From JACDBE01 sp963714055 (GTDB lineage Bacteria > Actinomycetota > Acidimicrobiia > Spongiisociales > UBA5794), in assembly GCA_963714055.1 (NCBI GenBank), contig OY970227.1:2852001-2916000 (forward strand): 64,000 bases of DNA. Direction: 5' to 3'. Shown piece after piece: positions 18,414-26,715 of the stretch; positions within the stretch are counted from its first letter, which is position 1, and every line of letters begins with the position of its first letter. The notes below the pieces were generated by a model, which was given only the letters and a program-made list of their open reading frames with translations, was not told the origin of the DNA and ran no database searches. The position numbers and the translations under genes were made by a program.

Positions 18414-19370
18414 ATGCCGCCGCCCACGGATCCCCCAGGTCTCATCGCCGCGGCGCGCGACGGTGACCGGCGGGCGCTGGCACGGCTGCTCACGCTGGTC
18501 GAGGCCTACGGCGAGACGGGGCGGGCGGTGCTCTCCACGCTGTTCGCCGCCACCGGTGACGCCTGGACCACCGGGCTCACCGGGGCCCCGGGCGCCGGCA
18601 AGTCGACGCTGACCAGCCGGCTGATCGCACACGGCCGCGGTGCCGGGTCCTCCGTGGCGGTCGTGGCCGTCGACCCCTCCAGCCCGTTCTCGGGGGGCGC
18701 CATCCTCGGCGACCGGGTGCGGATGCAGGACCACATCAACGACACCGGCGTCTACATCCGCTCGCTCGCCACCAGGGGCCATCTCGGCGGCATCTCCGAG
18801 GCCACGCCGCGCTGTGTCGCCGTCCTCGACGGGATCGGGTTCGACGAGATCCTGGTGGAGACGGTGGGCGTCGGTCAGGCGGAGGTCGACATCGCCGACA
18901 ACACCGACACCACGGTGGTCGTCGTCAACCCCCGCTGGGGTGACAGCATCCAGGCGGCCAAGGCCGGGCTGCTCGAGATCGGCGACGTGTTCGCCGTCAA
19001 CAAGGCGGACCGGCCCGGCGTGGGGGAGACGGTGCGTGACCTGCGCCAGATGCTGGAGCTCGGCGACACCGCAGGGTGGCAACCGCCCATCGTTCCCACC
19101 GTCGCCGAGACCGGCGAGGGCGTCGGCGAGCTGTGGGCCGCCGTCGCCGCCCACCGTCGCCACCTCGTCGAGACCGGCGAGCTGGCCGAGCTGCGACGGG
19201 CGCGGTTGGTGCAGGAAGTTCGCGCCGAGGTCGTCAACACAGTGCGACGGCGGGTGCGCCGGCGAATGGACGACGCCACCTGGCAACGGACCATCGACCG
19301 GGTGGAGTCGCGGGAGATCGACCCGTGGACCGCCGCCCGCCAGATCGCCGACCTGGCCGCCCCCGGCTGA
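18414..19370 (+). CDS. meaB: MeaB-family GTPase (methylmalonyl-CoA mutase chaperone)
   Basis: The product has 318 residues from ATG 18414. The P-loop is GAPGAGKST (about residues 57-65), followed by AVDPSSPFSGGAILGDRVRM, ETVGVGQAE (switch/Walker B region) and the guanine-specificity motif NKAD. This family (MeaB/ArgK) uses GTP to load and protect the adenosylcobalamin of methylmalonyl-CoA mutase. The mutase itself is not in the window. The following gene encodes an enoyl-CoA hydratase, so a role in acyl-CoA or propionate metabolism fits. The C-terminal helical dimerisation region is present. Confidence 0.9.
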   Translation: MPPPTDPPGLIAAARDGDRRALARLLTLVEAYGETGRAVLSTLFAATGDAWTTGLTGAPGAGKSTLTSRLIAHGRGAGSSVAVVAVDPSSPFSGGAILGDRVRMQDHINDTGVYIRSLATRGHLGGISEATPRCVAVLDGIGFDEILVETVGVGQAEVDIADNTDTTVVVVNPRWGDSIQAAKAGLLEIGDVFAVNKADRPGVGETVRDLRQMLELGDTAGWQPPIVPTVAETGEGVGELWAAVAAHRRHLVETGELAELRRARLVQEVRAEVVNTVRRRVRRRMDDATWQRTIDRVESREIDPWTAARQIADLAAPG

Positions 19371-19439
19371 ACGGCAGCCGATCGACCGGAGCGAGGCCCC
19401 GGTAGCCTCTGCCCGGTCACGCCGACGACTGGAGCAGCC

Positions 19440-20208
19440 GTGAGCCTTGTCGAGTATGCCGTCGAGGGCGCCGTCGCCCGGATCACGCTGGATCGCCCAC
19501 CGGTCAACGCTCTCAACGCCGAGTTGATCGCCGACATCGACGACGGTCCTCGCCGATGCCGAGGATCCTGCCATCCGAGCCGTCGTGGTCACCGGCAATC
19601 GCCATTTCGCCGCCGGCGCCGACATCAAGCGGTTCGTCGACGCCTTCGACAGCGACGAGGGCGAGCCCCAGGCCAGCGGGCTCGCCGACGTCGTGCGCCG
19701 GCTGGAGCGCCTCGACAAGATCACCATCGCCGCCATCCCGGGCTACGCCCTCGGCGGTGGCCTCGAGCTGGCGATGGGCGCCGACTTCCGCTACCTGGCG
19801 GACGACGCCAAGGTGGGCCAGCCCGAGATCCTCCTCGGGATCATCCCCGGAGCGGGCGGCACGCAGAGGCTGCAGCGGCTCATCGGGTACCAGGCGGCCA
19901 AGGAGCTGAACCTCTCGGGTCGCCAGGTCGGCGCCGAGGAGGCACTCGCCCTCGGGCTTGCCGACAAGGTGGTGCCTGCCGACCAGCTGGTCGCCGTCGC
20001 CACCGAGGATGCGGCCCGTTGGGCGAGCGGGCCCACCAAGGCGTACGGAGCGGTGAAGAGAGCAATGGGGGAGGGCCACGGTCTTCCCATCGACGAGGCG
20101 ATGGCGGTGGAGCGCACCGAGTTCGACAGGGTGTTCGGCACCGAGGACGCCCGCACCGGGATCCTCGCCTTCGTCGCCAAGGAGCAGGCGGAGTTCTCCG
20201 GGCGCTGA
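19440..20208 (+). CDS. enoyl-CoA hydratase/isomerase family protein (one frameshift)
   Basis: The crotonase fold is clear: ITLDRPPVNALNAEL at the start (from GTG 19440), then in a second frame HFAAGADIKRF (oxyanion hole), GYALGGGLELAMGADFR and the acidic ILLGIIPGAGGTQRL with the catalytic Glu/Gly loop. The corrected length of about 256 residues is normal. The frame change is near 19545, at a GACGACGG run. It would hydrate trans-2-enoyl-CoA in fatty-acid beta-oxidation. It starts 69 bases after meaB. I treat the break as an assembly error. Confidence 0.85.
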
Positions 20209-20232
20209 GGTGGCAGCGGATCGGGTGCCGTG

Positions 20233-20715
20233 ATGTCCTACCAATCCGACTACATCCTGCGGATGATCGAGCAGTTCGCCCAGGCGATCGCCACGCTGCG
20301 CAACCGCCTGCTCGGTCGACGCCCGGACCGGGAACCGCTGGTCGGCGAGGTGAGGGCGATCGCCGATCGGGCGGACGTGGACCTCGACCTGGCCCGGACC
20401 GTGGACTCCGAGACATTGCGGATGTTGATGAGCGTTGGTGGTGAGCTCGACCGGGGACGGTGCTGGCTCACCGCCGAGCTGCTGGTCCTGGAAGCGCTCG
20501 AGGCGAGGCAGACCGGCGACTCGAACACGGCGAAGGCCGCCGCCGCCCGGGCACTCGAGTTGTACTCGTGGCTTCCCGAGCAGTGGCGCCCGCTCGCCGA
20601 CCTCCCTCCGGTGTCGGAGAGGGTCGCCGAGGCTACGGCCTTGCTCGCCGAGCAGACCGACATGTCCCGGGGCCGGGGCTCCGTCCCTGGAGTCGACGCC
20701 AGGGGTGAAGGGTGA
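20233..20715 (+). CDS. DUF6483-like hypothetical protein
   Basis: The product has 160 residues from ATG 20233 (a GTG codon precedes it in frame). The opening YQSDYILRMIEQFAQAIA resembles a small family of cytoplasmic, all-helical proteins annotated DUF6483. The rest is helical with TPR-like character (AELLVLEALEARQTGD, AAARALELYSWLP). No catalytic motif is seen. It follows the enoyl-CoA hydratase after 24 bases and may be in the same transcript. The family name is from memory and moderately secure. Confidence 0.6.
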   Translation: MSYQSDYILRMIEQFAQAIATLRNRLLGRRPDREPLVGEVRAIADRADVDLDLARTVDSETLRMLMSVGGELDRGRCWLTAELLVLEALEARQTGDSNTAKAAAARALELYSWLPEQWRPLADLPPVSERVAEATALLAEQTDMSRGRGSVPGVDARGEG

Positions 20716-21015
20716 TACCTTGGTGGTGAGGGCCGGATGGCACGGCCCGGACAGGGGGGTCCAGGGGTGCGCACCGTCATACCGTCGGCCGACCGCAAGA
20801 TGTCGTCGTCCGCCGGCGCGGTCGCCTCGCCATCATCGCGGTCGATGGCGACCTCCCTCCACATGTTCTGCGGCCGCCGGGTCGGTGGGTCTGGCTAGCC
20901 CCCCTGACGGATTCCACCGACCCGACGGAAGGGGGCCTGTACCAACAGGCCCCCTTTCCTCTGTCCGACGAGCGCGGCGCCTGACCACCCCCCGACCTGG
21001 CAGACTTGGCCCGCC
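20716..21015. other. 300-bp gap without a confident gene
   Basis: No ORF with a proper start is convincing here. One coding-like stretch ending at 20984 (GRLAIIAVDGDLPPHV) has no start codon in frame and would need a one-base indel to use the GTG at 20767, giving about 72 residues. The stretch also holds a strong terminator-type hairpin at 20929-20957. A short untranslated RNA ending at that hairpin is an alternative. Confidence 0.4.
20929..20957 (+). terminator. intrinsic terminator-like hairpin
   Basis: AAGGGGGCCTGT (20929-20940) pairs with ACAGGCCCCCTT (20945-20956) around an ACCA loop and is followed by T and then a pyrimidine stretch. It could end the transcript coming from the DUF6483-like gene or a small RNA. 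The cysteine desulfurase start is 60 bases downstream. Confidence 0.6.
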
Positions 21016-22158
21016 ATGCCTGACCTCTATTTGGACCACGCCGCCACGACACCGCTCCGCCCCGGCGTGGCGGAGGCGATGGCTCCGTACCTGGGCGAGG
21101 TCTACGGCAACCCGTCGGGAGTCCATGCGGTCTCCCGGCGTGCCAAGAACGCCATGGAGGAGGCACGCGAGCGCGCCGCCGCCCTGCTCGGCGCCGCCCG
21201 GCCGCTCGACGTCGTGTTCACCAGCGGAGGCACCGAGTCCGACAACCTCGCCATCGCCGGCGCGGCCCTGTCCCCGAGCCACGGTGGGCCGGCCGTGGTG
21301 ACCGCCGTCGAGCACGAGGCGGTGCTGGCCGCCGCCCGTTTCGTCGGCCGGATGGGCCGCCGGGCGGTGGTGGTGCCGGTCGGGCCGACCGGGGTCGTCG
21401 CCTCGGATGACGTTCTGGAAGCGATCGGCGACCGTGCCGCGGTGGTGTCGGTGATGGCCGCCAACAACGAGACCGGGGTCCGGCAACCGGTGCGCAAGGT
21501 CGCCGAGGCGGTGAAGTCGGCGGTGCCCCGGGCGCTGGTCCACACCGATGCGGTGCAGGCGTTCTGCTCGGACCCGGTGACCGTCGCCGAGACCGGCGCC
21601 GACCTCATCACGCTCGCCGGGCACAAGCTGGGAGGCCCGAAGGGGATCGGGCTGCTCGTCGTCCCGGCGGGTGTCGACCTGGAGCCGGTGGTTCACGGCG
21701 GTGGCCAGGAGATCGGTCTCCGCTCGGGGACACCGAACGTTGCCGGGATCGTCGGGATGGCTGCCGCCATGGAGGCCGCCGCCGCCGACCGGGAGCGCTT
21801 CGTCGTCGAGGTGGGTGGCGCCCGCGACGGCTTCGAGCGGCGGCTGGCAGAGCTGGTCCCCGACGTGGTACTCACCGTCACCGGCGAGGACCGCCTTCCA
21901 CAGATGGCCCACGTTCGGATCCCCGGCGTGGCAGCCGACACTCTGCTGGTCCGGCTCGACGAGGCCGGGTTGGCGGCGTCGGCCGGCTCTGCCTGTTCTT
22001 CCGGTGCGGTCCGGTCGTCGCACGTGCTGCGGGCGATGGGCATGTCCGGCGCCGAGGCCGCCGAGTGCGTCCGCTTCAGCTTCGGCTGGCCCGACCGGCC
22101 CGCCGACGGCCCTGCCGCCGCCGATGAGGTCGCTGCGGTGATCGGGGCACTGCGATGA
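21016..22158 (+). CDS. cysteine desulfurase (NifS/IscS type)
   Basis: This 380-residue PLP enzyme takes sulfur from cysteine as an enzyme-bound persulfide. Its motifs are YLDHAATTPL at the N-terminus, TSGGTESDNLAI (about 69-80), the PLP lysine in AGHKLGGPKG (Lys-204), RSGTPN and the active Cys in SACSSGA (Cys-327). CAGACT lies nine bases before the ATG. The stop overlaps the start of mnmA (ATGA), so the enzyme most likely supplies sulfur for tRNA 2-thiolation. The NifU-like protein is encoded 3 kb upstream. Confidence 0.93.
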   Translation: MPDLYLDHAATTPLRPGVAEAMAPYLGEVYGNPSGVHAVSRRAKNAMEEARERAAALLGAARPLDVVFTSGGTESDNLAIAGAALSPSHGGPAVVTAVEHEAVLAAARFVGRMGRRAVVVPVGPTGVVASDDVLEAIGDRAAVVSVMAANNETGVRQPVRKVAEAVKSAVPRALVHTDAVQAFCSDPVTVAETGADLITLAGHKLGGPKGIGLLVVPAGVDLEPVVHGGGQEIGLRSGTPNVAGIVGMAAAMEAAAADRERFVVEVGGARDGFERRLAELVPDVVLTVTGEDRLPQMAHVRIPGVAADTLLVRLDEAGLAASAGSACSSGAVRSSHVLRAMGMSGAEAAECVRFSFGWPDRPADGPAAADEVAAVIGALR

Positions 22159-23244
22159 AGGTTCTGGTGGCGATGTCGGGCGGCGTCGACTCGTCGGTGG
22201 CAGCCGCCCTGCTCGTGGAGGCAGGGCACCAGGTCATCGGAGTGACCCTGAAGCAGTGGGAAGGGCCTTCGGGCGAGATGCCCACCGCCGGCTGCTGCAC
22301 CGTCGGCGACGCCGAGGACGCCCGCCGGGTCGCAGCCCAGCTCGACATCCCCTACTACGTCCTCGACTACGTGGAGCAGTTCCGCACCACCGTCGTCGAG
22401 CCGTTCGCCGATGGGTACGCCGGCGGGGAGACGCCCAACCCGTGCATCGAGTGCAACCGCACCGTCCGGTTCTCGGCGCTCCTCGACCGCACCGAGGCAC
22501 TCGGTTGCCAGCTGCTCGCCACCGGCCACCACGCCCGGGTGGAGCGGCGAGGAGACCGCTGGGCGCTGTGCACCGCCACCGACGCGGGCAAGGACCAGTC
22601 ATACGTGCTCCACATGCTCGGCCAGGCGGAGCTCGCCCGCATCCGGCTCCCGGTGGGCCGTCTCACCAAGCCCGCGGTGCGCGCCAAGGCGCAGGCGCTG
22701 GGCCTGCGCACCGCCTCCAAGCCGGACAGCCAGGACCTCTGTTTCATCGGAGCCGAGGGCTACCGAGGATTCCTGCGGTCGCGCCGGCCCGAGCTGGCCA
22801 GGCCTGGGCCCATCGTCGACGAGACCGGCGCCACGGTGGGGGAGCACGCCGGCACCATCGACTTCACCATCGGGCAGCGCCGCGGCATCGGCGTGGCCAC
22901 GACGGACGGGCCGCGGTATGTCACCGGCATCGACCCTGACACCGCAACGGTGCGGATCGGGCGCCGATCCGATCTCGAGGTCGAGGGGTGTGACCTCGCT
23001 TCGGTCGGCTTCGTGGCCGGGAGCCCCCCGGGGAGCGGGAAGATCGACGTCGATGTCAAGGTCCGCTACCGGGCTCGGCCGGTCACCGGCGATCCTGGGC
23101 CTTCACGGTGCGGACTGGCGAGTGGACTTCGCCCAGCCGCAGCTCGGCGTGGCACCCGGTCAGGCCGCCGTCTTCTATCGCGGAGACGAGGTGCTCGGCG
23201 GAGGCCGGATCACCGCCACCTATCGGACGGCGAAGGTGTCCTGA
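22155..23244 (+). CDS. mnmA: tRNA-specific 2-thiouridylase (one frameshift near the 3' end)
   Basis: MnmA thiolates uridine-34 of tRNA-Lys, -Glu and -Gln. The ATP-pyrophosphatase loop AMSGGVDSSVAAALL starts at residue 6. The two catalytic Cys lie in TPNPCIECN (about 96) and SQDLCFIG (about 197), and FTIGQRRGIG marks the family. After a frame change near 23090 the C-terminal barrel continues (FAQPQLGVAPGQAAVFY) to 23244, giving a normal length of about 362. The start overlaps the cysteine desulfurase stop. The break is probably a sequencing error. Confidence 0.9.
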
Positions 23245-23328
23245 GTGAGCCCGACCGGCCTGGCCGCCGCCTGACCGGGAGCCTCTGCCCGGAAACCGGT
23301 GCACGGGGCGGACCGGGCATTCTTGGGG

Positions 23329-23334
23329 GATAAT
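23329..23334 (+). promoter_or_regulatory. -10 box of a leaderless promoter
   Basis: GATAAT ends six bases before the GTG start at 23341. This is the clearest -10 in the window by sequence. No Shine-Dalgarno sequence lies between. Confidence 0.45.
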
Positions 23335-23340
23335 CACATC

Positions 23341-24204
23341 GTGCAGAGGGAACGCGCCACCAGCGAGCCCATCCCGGCCGAGGTGACCGAGAAGCTGGCC
23401 GACCGGCTCCACCACTTGTCGATGGCCGAGGCGGAGCGGGTGCTGGAGCGCGCCATCGCCCTCCAGTCGGAGGCGGAGGTGGCGACGCCGAACACCATCG
23501 ACACCGAGATGTTGGGCCGGATCGCCGCCGAGCTCCAGGTCGACCCCGCTCATCTGCGGCAGGCGCTGGCCGAGGAGCTGCTGCGCCTCGATGCCGAGGA
23601 GCCCGGCTGGCTCGACCGGTTGATCGGCCCCGAGGGGGTGACGGCGCAGGCGGTCATCTCGGGCGATGCCGTCCACGCGCGAGCCGTCATCGACAACTGG
23701 CTGGCCACGCACGAGGGCCTGCGCAAGCGGTCGGAGACGGCCAGCAGCACCCGCTGGGAGCGAGATCCGAACCTTGCCACCGCCGCCCGGATGGCGCTCA
23801 ACATGACGCAGGGGTCCGGGCGGCTGCGCGGCGTCGACGGGGTGACCACCATCGTCCGTCCCGCCACCGACACCCATCAGCTGGTCCGGATCGAGGCGGA
23901 CACCGGCAAGCTACGCCGCCGCGGCATCGTGCTGCTCGCCGCCGCCGCCCTGCTCGGAGGTTTGGTCACGGTAGGCGGCACCGTCGACGGTTTCGGGTGG
24001 CAGGACGTCGCCGCCGGGGCCGCCTTCACCGCGGTGGGAGCGGGAGGCGTCCTCCTCGGCATTCGGATGTGGGTGAACCGCATCGAGGAGGCCGTCGGCC
24101 GGGCGGTCGACGCCTTCGCCAACCCCGACCTGGTCGGATACAGCGGACTGGCCGGGCTGATCGGTCGCTTCCTCGGTGGCAGCGTCTGGACGACGCGGCG
24201 CTGA
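23341..24204 (+). CDS. hypothetical two-helix membrane protein
   Basis: The product has 287 residues from GTG 23341. The N-terminal 190 residues are soluble, charged and helical (EVTEKLADRLHHLSM, EAERVLERAIALQSE, AAELQVDPAHLRQALAEELL) and resemble a short DNA-free helical domain. They are followed by two membrane helices (RGIVLLAAAALLGGLVTVGG and AAGAAFTAVGAGGVLLGI) and a basic C-terminal tail. Proteins of this layout occur in actinobacteria, but I cannot name a family or function. It stands alone between mnmA and ligA. Confidence 0.6.
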   Translation: MQRERATSEPIPAEVTEKLADRLHHLSMAEAERVLERAIALQSEAEVATPNTIDTEMLGRIAAELQVDPAHLRQALAEELLRLDAEEPGWLDRLIGPEGVTAQAVISGDAVHARAVIDNWLATHEGLRKRSETASSTRWERDPNLATAARMALNMTQGSGRLRGVDGVTTIVRPATDTHQLVRIEADTGKLRRRGIVLLAAAALLGGLVTVGGTVDGFGWQDVAAGAAFTAVGAGGVLLGIRMWVNRIEEAVGRAVDAFANPDLVGYSGLAGLIGRFLGGSVWTTRR

Positions 24205-24228
24205 AGCCTCGTTCCGAAGGAGTCCGGG

Positions 24229-24372
24229 CTAGGTGAATATCGAGGTGCCGCCCGGGCCGACGGCCAGGCCAACGAGGATGAGGATGATCCCCCAGAGGAT
24301 CTGGCGCCGGACCAGCGCCATGATCCCCGAGACGACCAACACGACGGCGAGGATCCAGAGGATCAGTTCCAT
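24229..24372 (-). CDS. 47-residue GPGG-type membrane protein
   Basis: ATG 24372 has a good AAGGAG site upstream. The product is two hydrophobic helices (LILWILAVVLVVSGIMALV and ILWGIILILVGLAV) joined by a short basic turn, ending GPGGTSIFT. Such tiny GPGG-ending membrane proteins are common in actinobacteria and of unknown function. It is convergent with the gene ending at 24204 and divergent from ligA. Confidence 0.55.
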   Translation of the reverse strand: MELILWILAVVLVVSGIMALVRRQILWGIILILVGLAVGPGGTSIFT

Positions 24373-24465
24373 CGGCGAGTCTCCTTCTTCGGTCGACGGT
24401 TCCGTTCGCAATCGACGGACCGGGGTGCTTCTACCCGGGTGCGCCCGTGACAAACTGGCGGCCCC

Positions 24466-26511
24466 ATGACCGCCGACCAGCCCTCAAACGCCGCCGCCGA
24501 GATCGAGCAGCTACGCACCTCGATCGACCACCATAACCACCGGTACCACGTGCTCGACGCCCCCGAGATCTCGGACATCGAGTACGACGAGCTGATGCGG
24601 CGGCTGATCGCCCTCGAGCAGGAACACCCCGAGCTGGTGACGGACGACTCGCCCACCCAGCGGGTTGGTGGCCCGCTCGACACCGCATTCGCCCCGGTGC
24701 ACCACCGGGCACGGATGTTCTCGCTGGACAACGTCGTGTCGATCGCCGAGCTCGAAGCGTGGCAGGCACGGCTGGTGCGGGCGCTCGGCGAGGAGCCGGA
24801 CGGCTACGTCTGCGAGCTGAAGATCGACGGTCTGGCGGTGTCGCTCACGTACGTCGACGGCCGGTTTGCCGGCGCTGCCACCCGGGGTGACGGCACGACC
24901 GGAGAGGATGTCACCGCCAACATCCGCACCATCGAGGCGGTGCCGCTGCGGCTCCAGGGCACGCCTCCGGCCGTTATGGAGGTGCGGGGCGAGGTGTACA
25001 TGCCGGTCTCCGCCTTCGACGAGCTCAACGTCCGCCAAGCGGAGCTCGGCCTCCGACCGTACGTGAATCCTCGGAACACGGCAGCCGGCTCGGTGAGGCA
25101 GAAAGACCCGTCCAAGACCGCAGAAAGGAACCTCTCCGTCTGGGTGTACCAGGTGGGTCACGTCGAGGGAGCGCCCCGGTTGCGATCACATGCCGAGTCG
25201 CTGGCCTGGCTGACCGAGCTGGGGCTGCGCACCAACCCGGCTGCGGCGCGGGTGACCGACCTGGCCGGGATCGAGGCCTACGTGACCGATGCGTCCGCAC
25301 ACCGCCACGACCGCGACTACGAGATCGACGGGATCGTGGTGAAGGTCGACCGGATCGACCAGCAGCAGCAGGTGGGGTTCACCGCCAAGAGCCCGCGGTG
25401 GGCGGTCGCCTACAAGCTGCCCCCCGAGGAGAAGACCACGAAGCTGCTCAGCATCGAGATCAACGTCGGGCGCACCGGAGCGGTCACCCCATACGCGGTG
25501 TTGGACCCGGTGTTCGTGGGTGGTGTCTCGGTGGGCACCGCCACCCTCCACAACGAGAAGGAGCTGCACCGCAAGGACATCCGCCCCGGCGACACCGTCG
25601 TGGTGCGGCGCGCCGGCGACGTCATCCCGGAGGTGGTGGCGCCGGTCGTCGCCATGCGCCGCCGCGGCGCCCGCAAGTGGCACATGCCGAAGGTGTGCCC
25701 GTTCTGCGGCAACCCCATCGTCACCCCGGAGGGCGAGGCGCGGGCACGGTGCACCGGCGGGTACGCCTGTCCCGCCCGGCTCCGCGAGCACCTGTCCCAC
25801 TTCGTCTCCCGCGGCGCCATGGACATCGACGGGTTCGGATACCGCACGGTCGACCTCCTGATCAACGAAGGGCTGATCGCCGACCCGGCAGACATCTTCG
25901 TCATGGACCCCGACCGCTTGTTGGGCTTCGACGGCTGGGGGGCGACTTCCGTGGAGAACCTGCGGCGCGCCATCGACGCCGCGCGGGACCGGCCACTGGC
26001 TCAACTGATCACCGCCCTCGGGATCACCCACGTCGGCGGGACCGTGGCCCGCACCCTCGCCGCCCACTTCCGGTCGATGGACGCCCTGCTGGACGCCTCG
26101 TTGGAAGACATCGCCGCCGTCGACGGTATCGGGCCGGAGATCGCCCGCTCGATCCAGGAGTGGACCGGGGACCCGGACAATCGACGGATGGTGCAACGGC
26201 TCGGCGAGGGCGGGGTGCGGCTGGCCGACGAGCCGGCCGAGCAGACCGAACGGTCCGACGAGCTGGCCGGGCTGACCTTCGTGATCACCGGGACCCTGGA
26301 AGGGCTCTCTCGAGAAGAGGCGACGGCCGCACTCGAGCAACGGGGAGCGAAGGTGACCGGCTCGGTGTCGAAGCGCACCGCCGCGGTCATCGCCGGCGAG
26401 TCTCCCGGGTCGAAGCTGGCGAAGGCGGAGGAACTGGGAGTACCGGTGCTCGACGGTCCCGGGCTCGAGCGCCTGCTCGCCGAAGGCCCCGGTGCGCTCG
26501 CCCCGCCCTGA
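24466..26511 (+). CDS. ligA: NAD-dependent DNA ligase
   Basis: LigA seals nicks in duplex DNA during replication and repair. All domains are present in 681 residues: Ia (YHVLDAPEISDIEYDEL), the adenylation domain with the AMP-lysine in CELKIDG (Lys-119), the OB fold (NVGRTGAVTPYAVLDPV), a four-Cys zinc finger (CPFCGNP ... CTGGYACP), HhH repeats (ITHVGGTVA, IDGIGPEIA) and a C-terminal BRCT domain (TFVITGTLEGLSREEA). The gene is intact. It is monocistronic by spacing; 55 bases after its stop comes a 47-bp palindrome. Confidence 0.96.
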   Translation: MTADQPSNAAAEIEQLRTSIDHHNHRYHVLDAPEISDIEYDELMRRLIALEQEHPELVTDDSPTQRVGGPLDTAFAPVHHRARMFSLDNVVSIAELEAWQARLVRALGEEPDGYVCELKIDGLAVSLTYVDGRFAGAATRGDGTTGEDVTANIRTIEAVPLRLQGTPPAVMEVRGEVYMPVSAFDELNVRQAELGLRPYVNPRNTAAGSVRQKDPSKTAERNLSVWVYQVGHVEGAPRLRSHAESLAWLTELGLRTNPAAARVTDLAGIEAYVTDASAHRHDRDYEIDGIVVKVDRIDQQQQVGFTAKSPRWAVAYKLPPEEKTTKLLSIEINVGRTGAVTPYAVLDPVFVGGVSVGTATLHNEKELHRKDIRPGDTVVVRRAGDVIPEVVAPVVAMRRRGARKWHMPKVCPFCGNPIVTPEGEARARCTGGYACPARLREHLSHFVSRGAMDIDGFGYRTVDLLINEGLIADPADIFVMDPDRLLGFDGWGATSVENLRRAIDAARDRPLAQLITALGITHVGGTVARTLAAHFRSMDALLDASLEDIAAVDGIGPEIARSIQEWTGDPDNRRMVQRLGEGGVRLADEPAEQTERSDELAGLTFVITGTLEGLSREEATAALEQRGAKVTGSVSKRTAAVIAGESPGSKLAKAEELGVPVLDGPGLERLLAEGPGALAPP

Positions 26512-26531
26512 CCGCCGGCGCCAGAGTCCCA

Positions 26532-26578
26532 AACTTTGAGCGAGTGACGCCACCTGGTGAGTTCAATCGCTCAAAGTT
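26532..26578. repeat. 47-bp palindromic element, solitary copy
   Basis: The element begins AACTTTGAGCGA and ends TCGCTCAAAGTT, a perfect 12-base inverted repeat enclosing 23 bases. It is the same element as the four copies at 39462, 39535, 40597 and 40670 and lies in the same orientation. The inner part differs at a few positions (GACGCCACCTGGTGA). It sits between two plus-strand genes and lacks a U-tract. Confidence 0.85.
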
Positions 26579-26715
26579 CGCAGCGAGGAGCGGATCGGCG
26601 TTCGGAGCCGGGGGGAAGGCACCGGGCGCGGTAGCCTGATCGACCGTTCGCGAGGAGCCTGCTGACGAGCCACGCCCGGACCGCCCATCAGGTCGACTAC
26701 TCGCGCAAGTGGTTC

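Noticed and set aside
20716..20930. SRP RNA, tmRNA, RNase P or 6S RNA gene
   Set aside because: None of the conserved cores of these RNAs could be recognised in the stretch.
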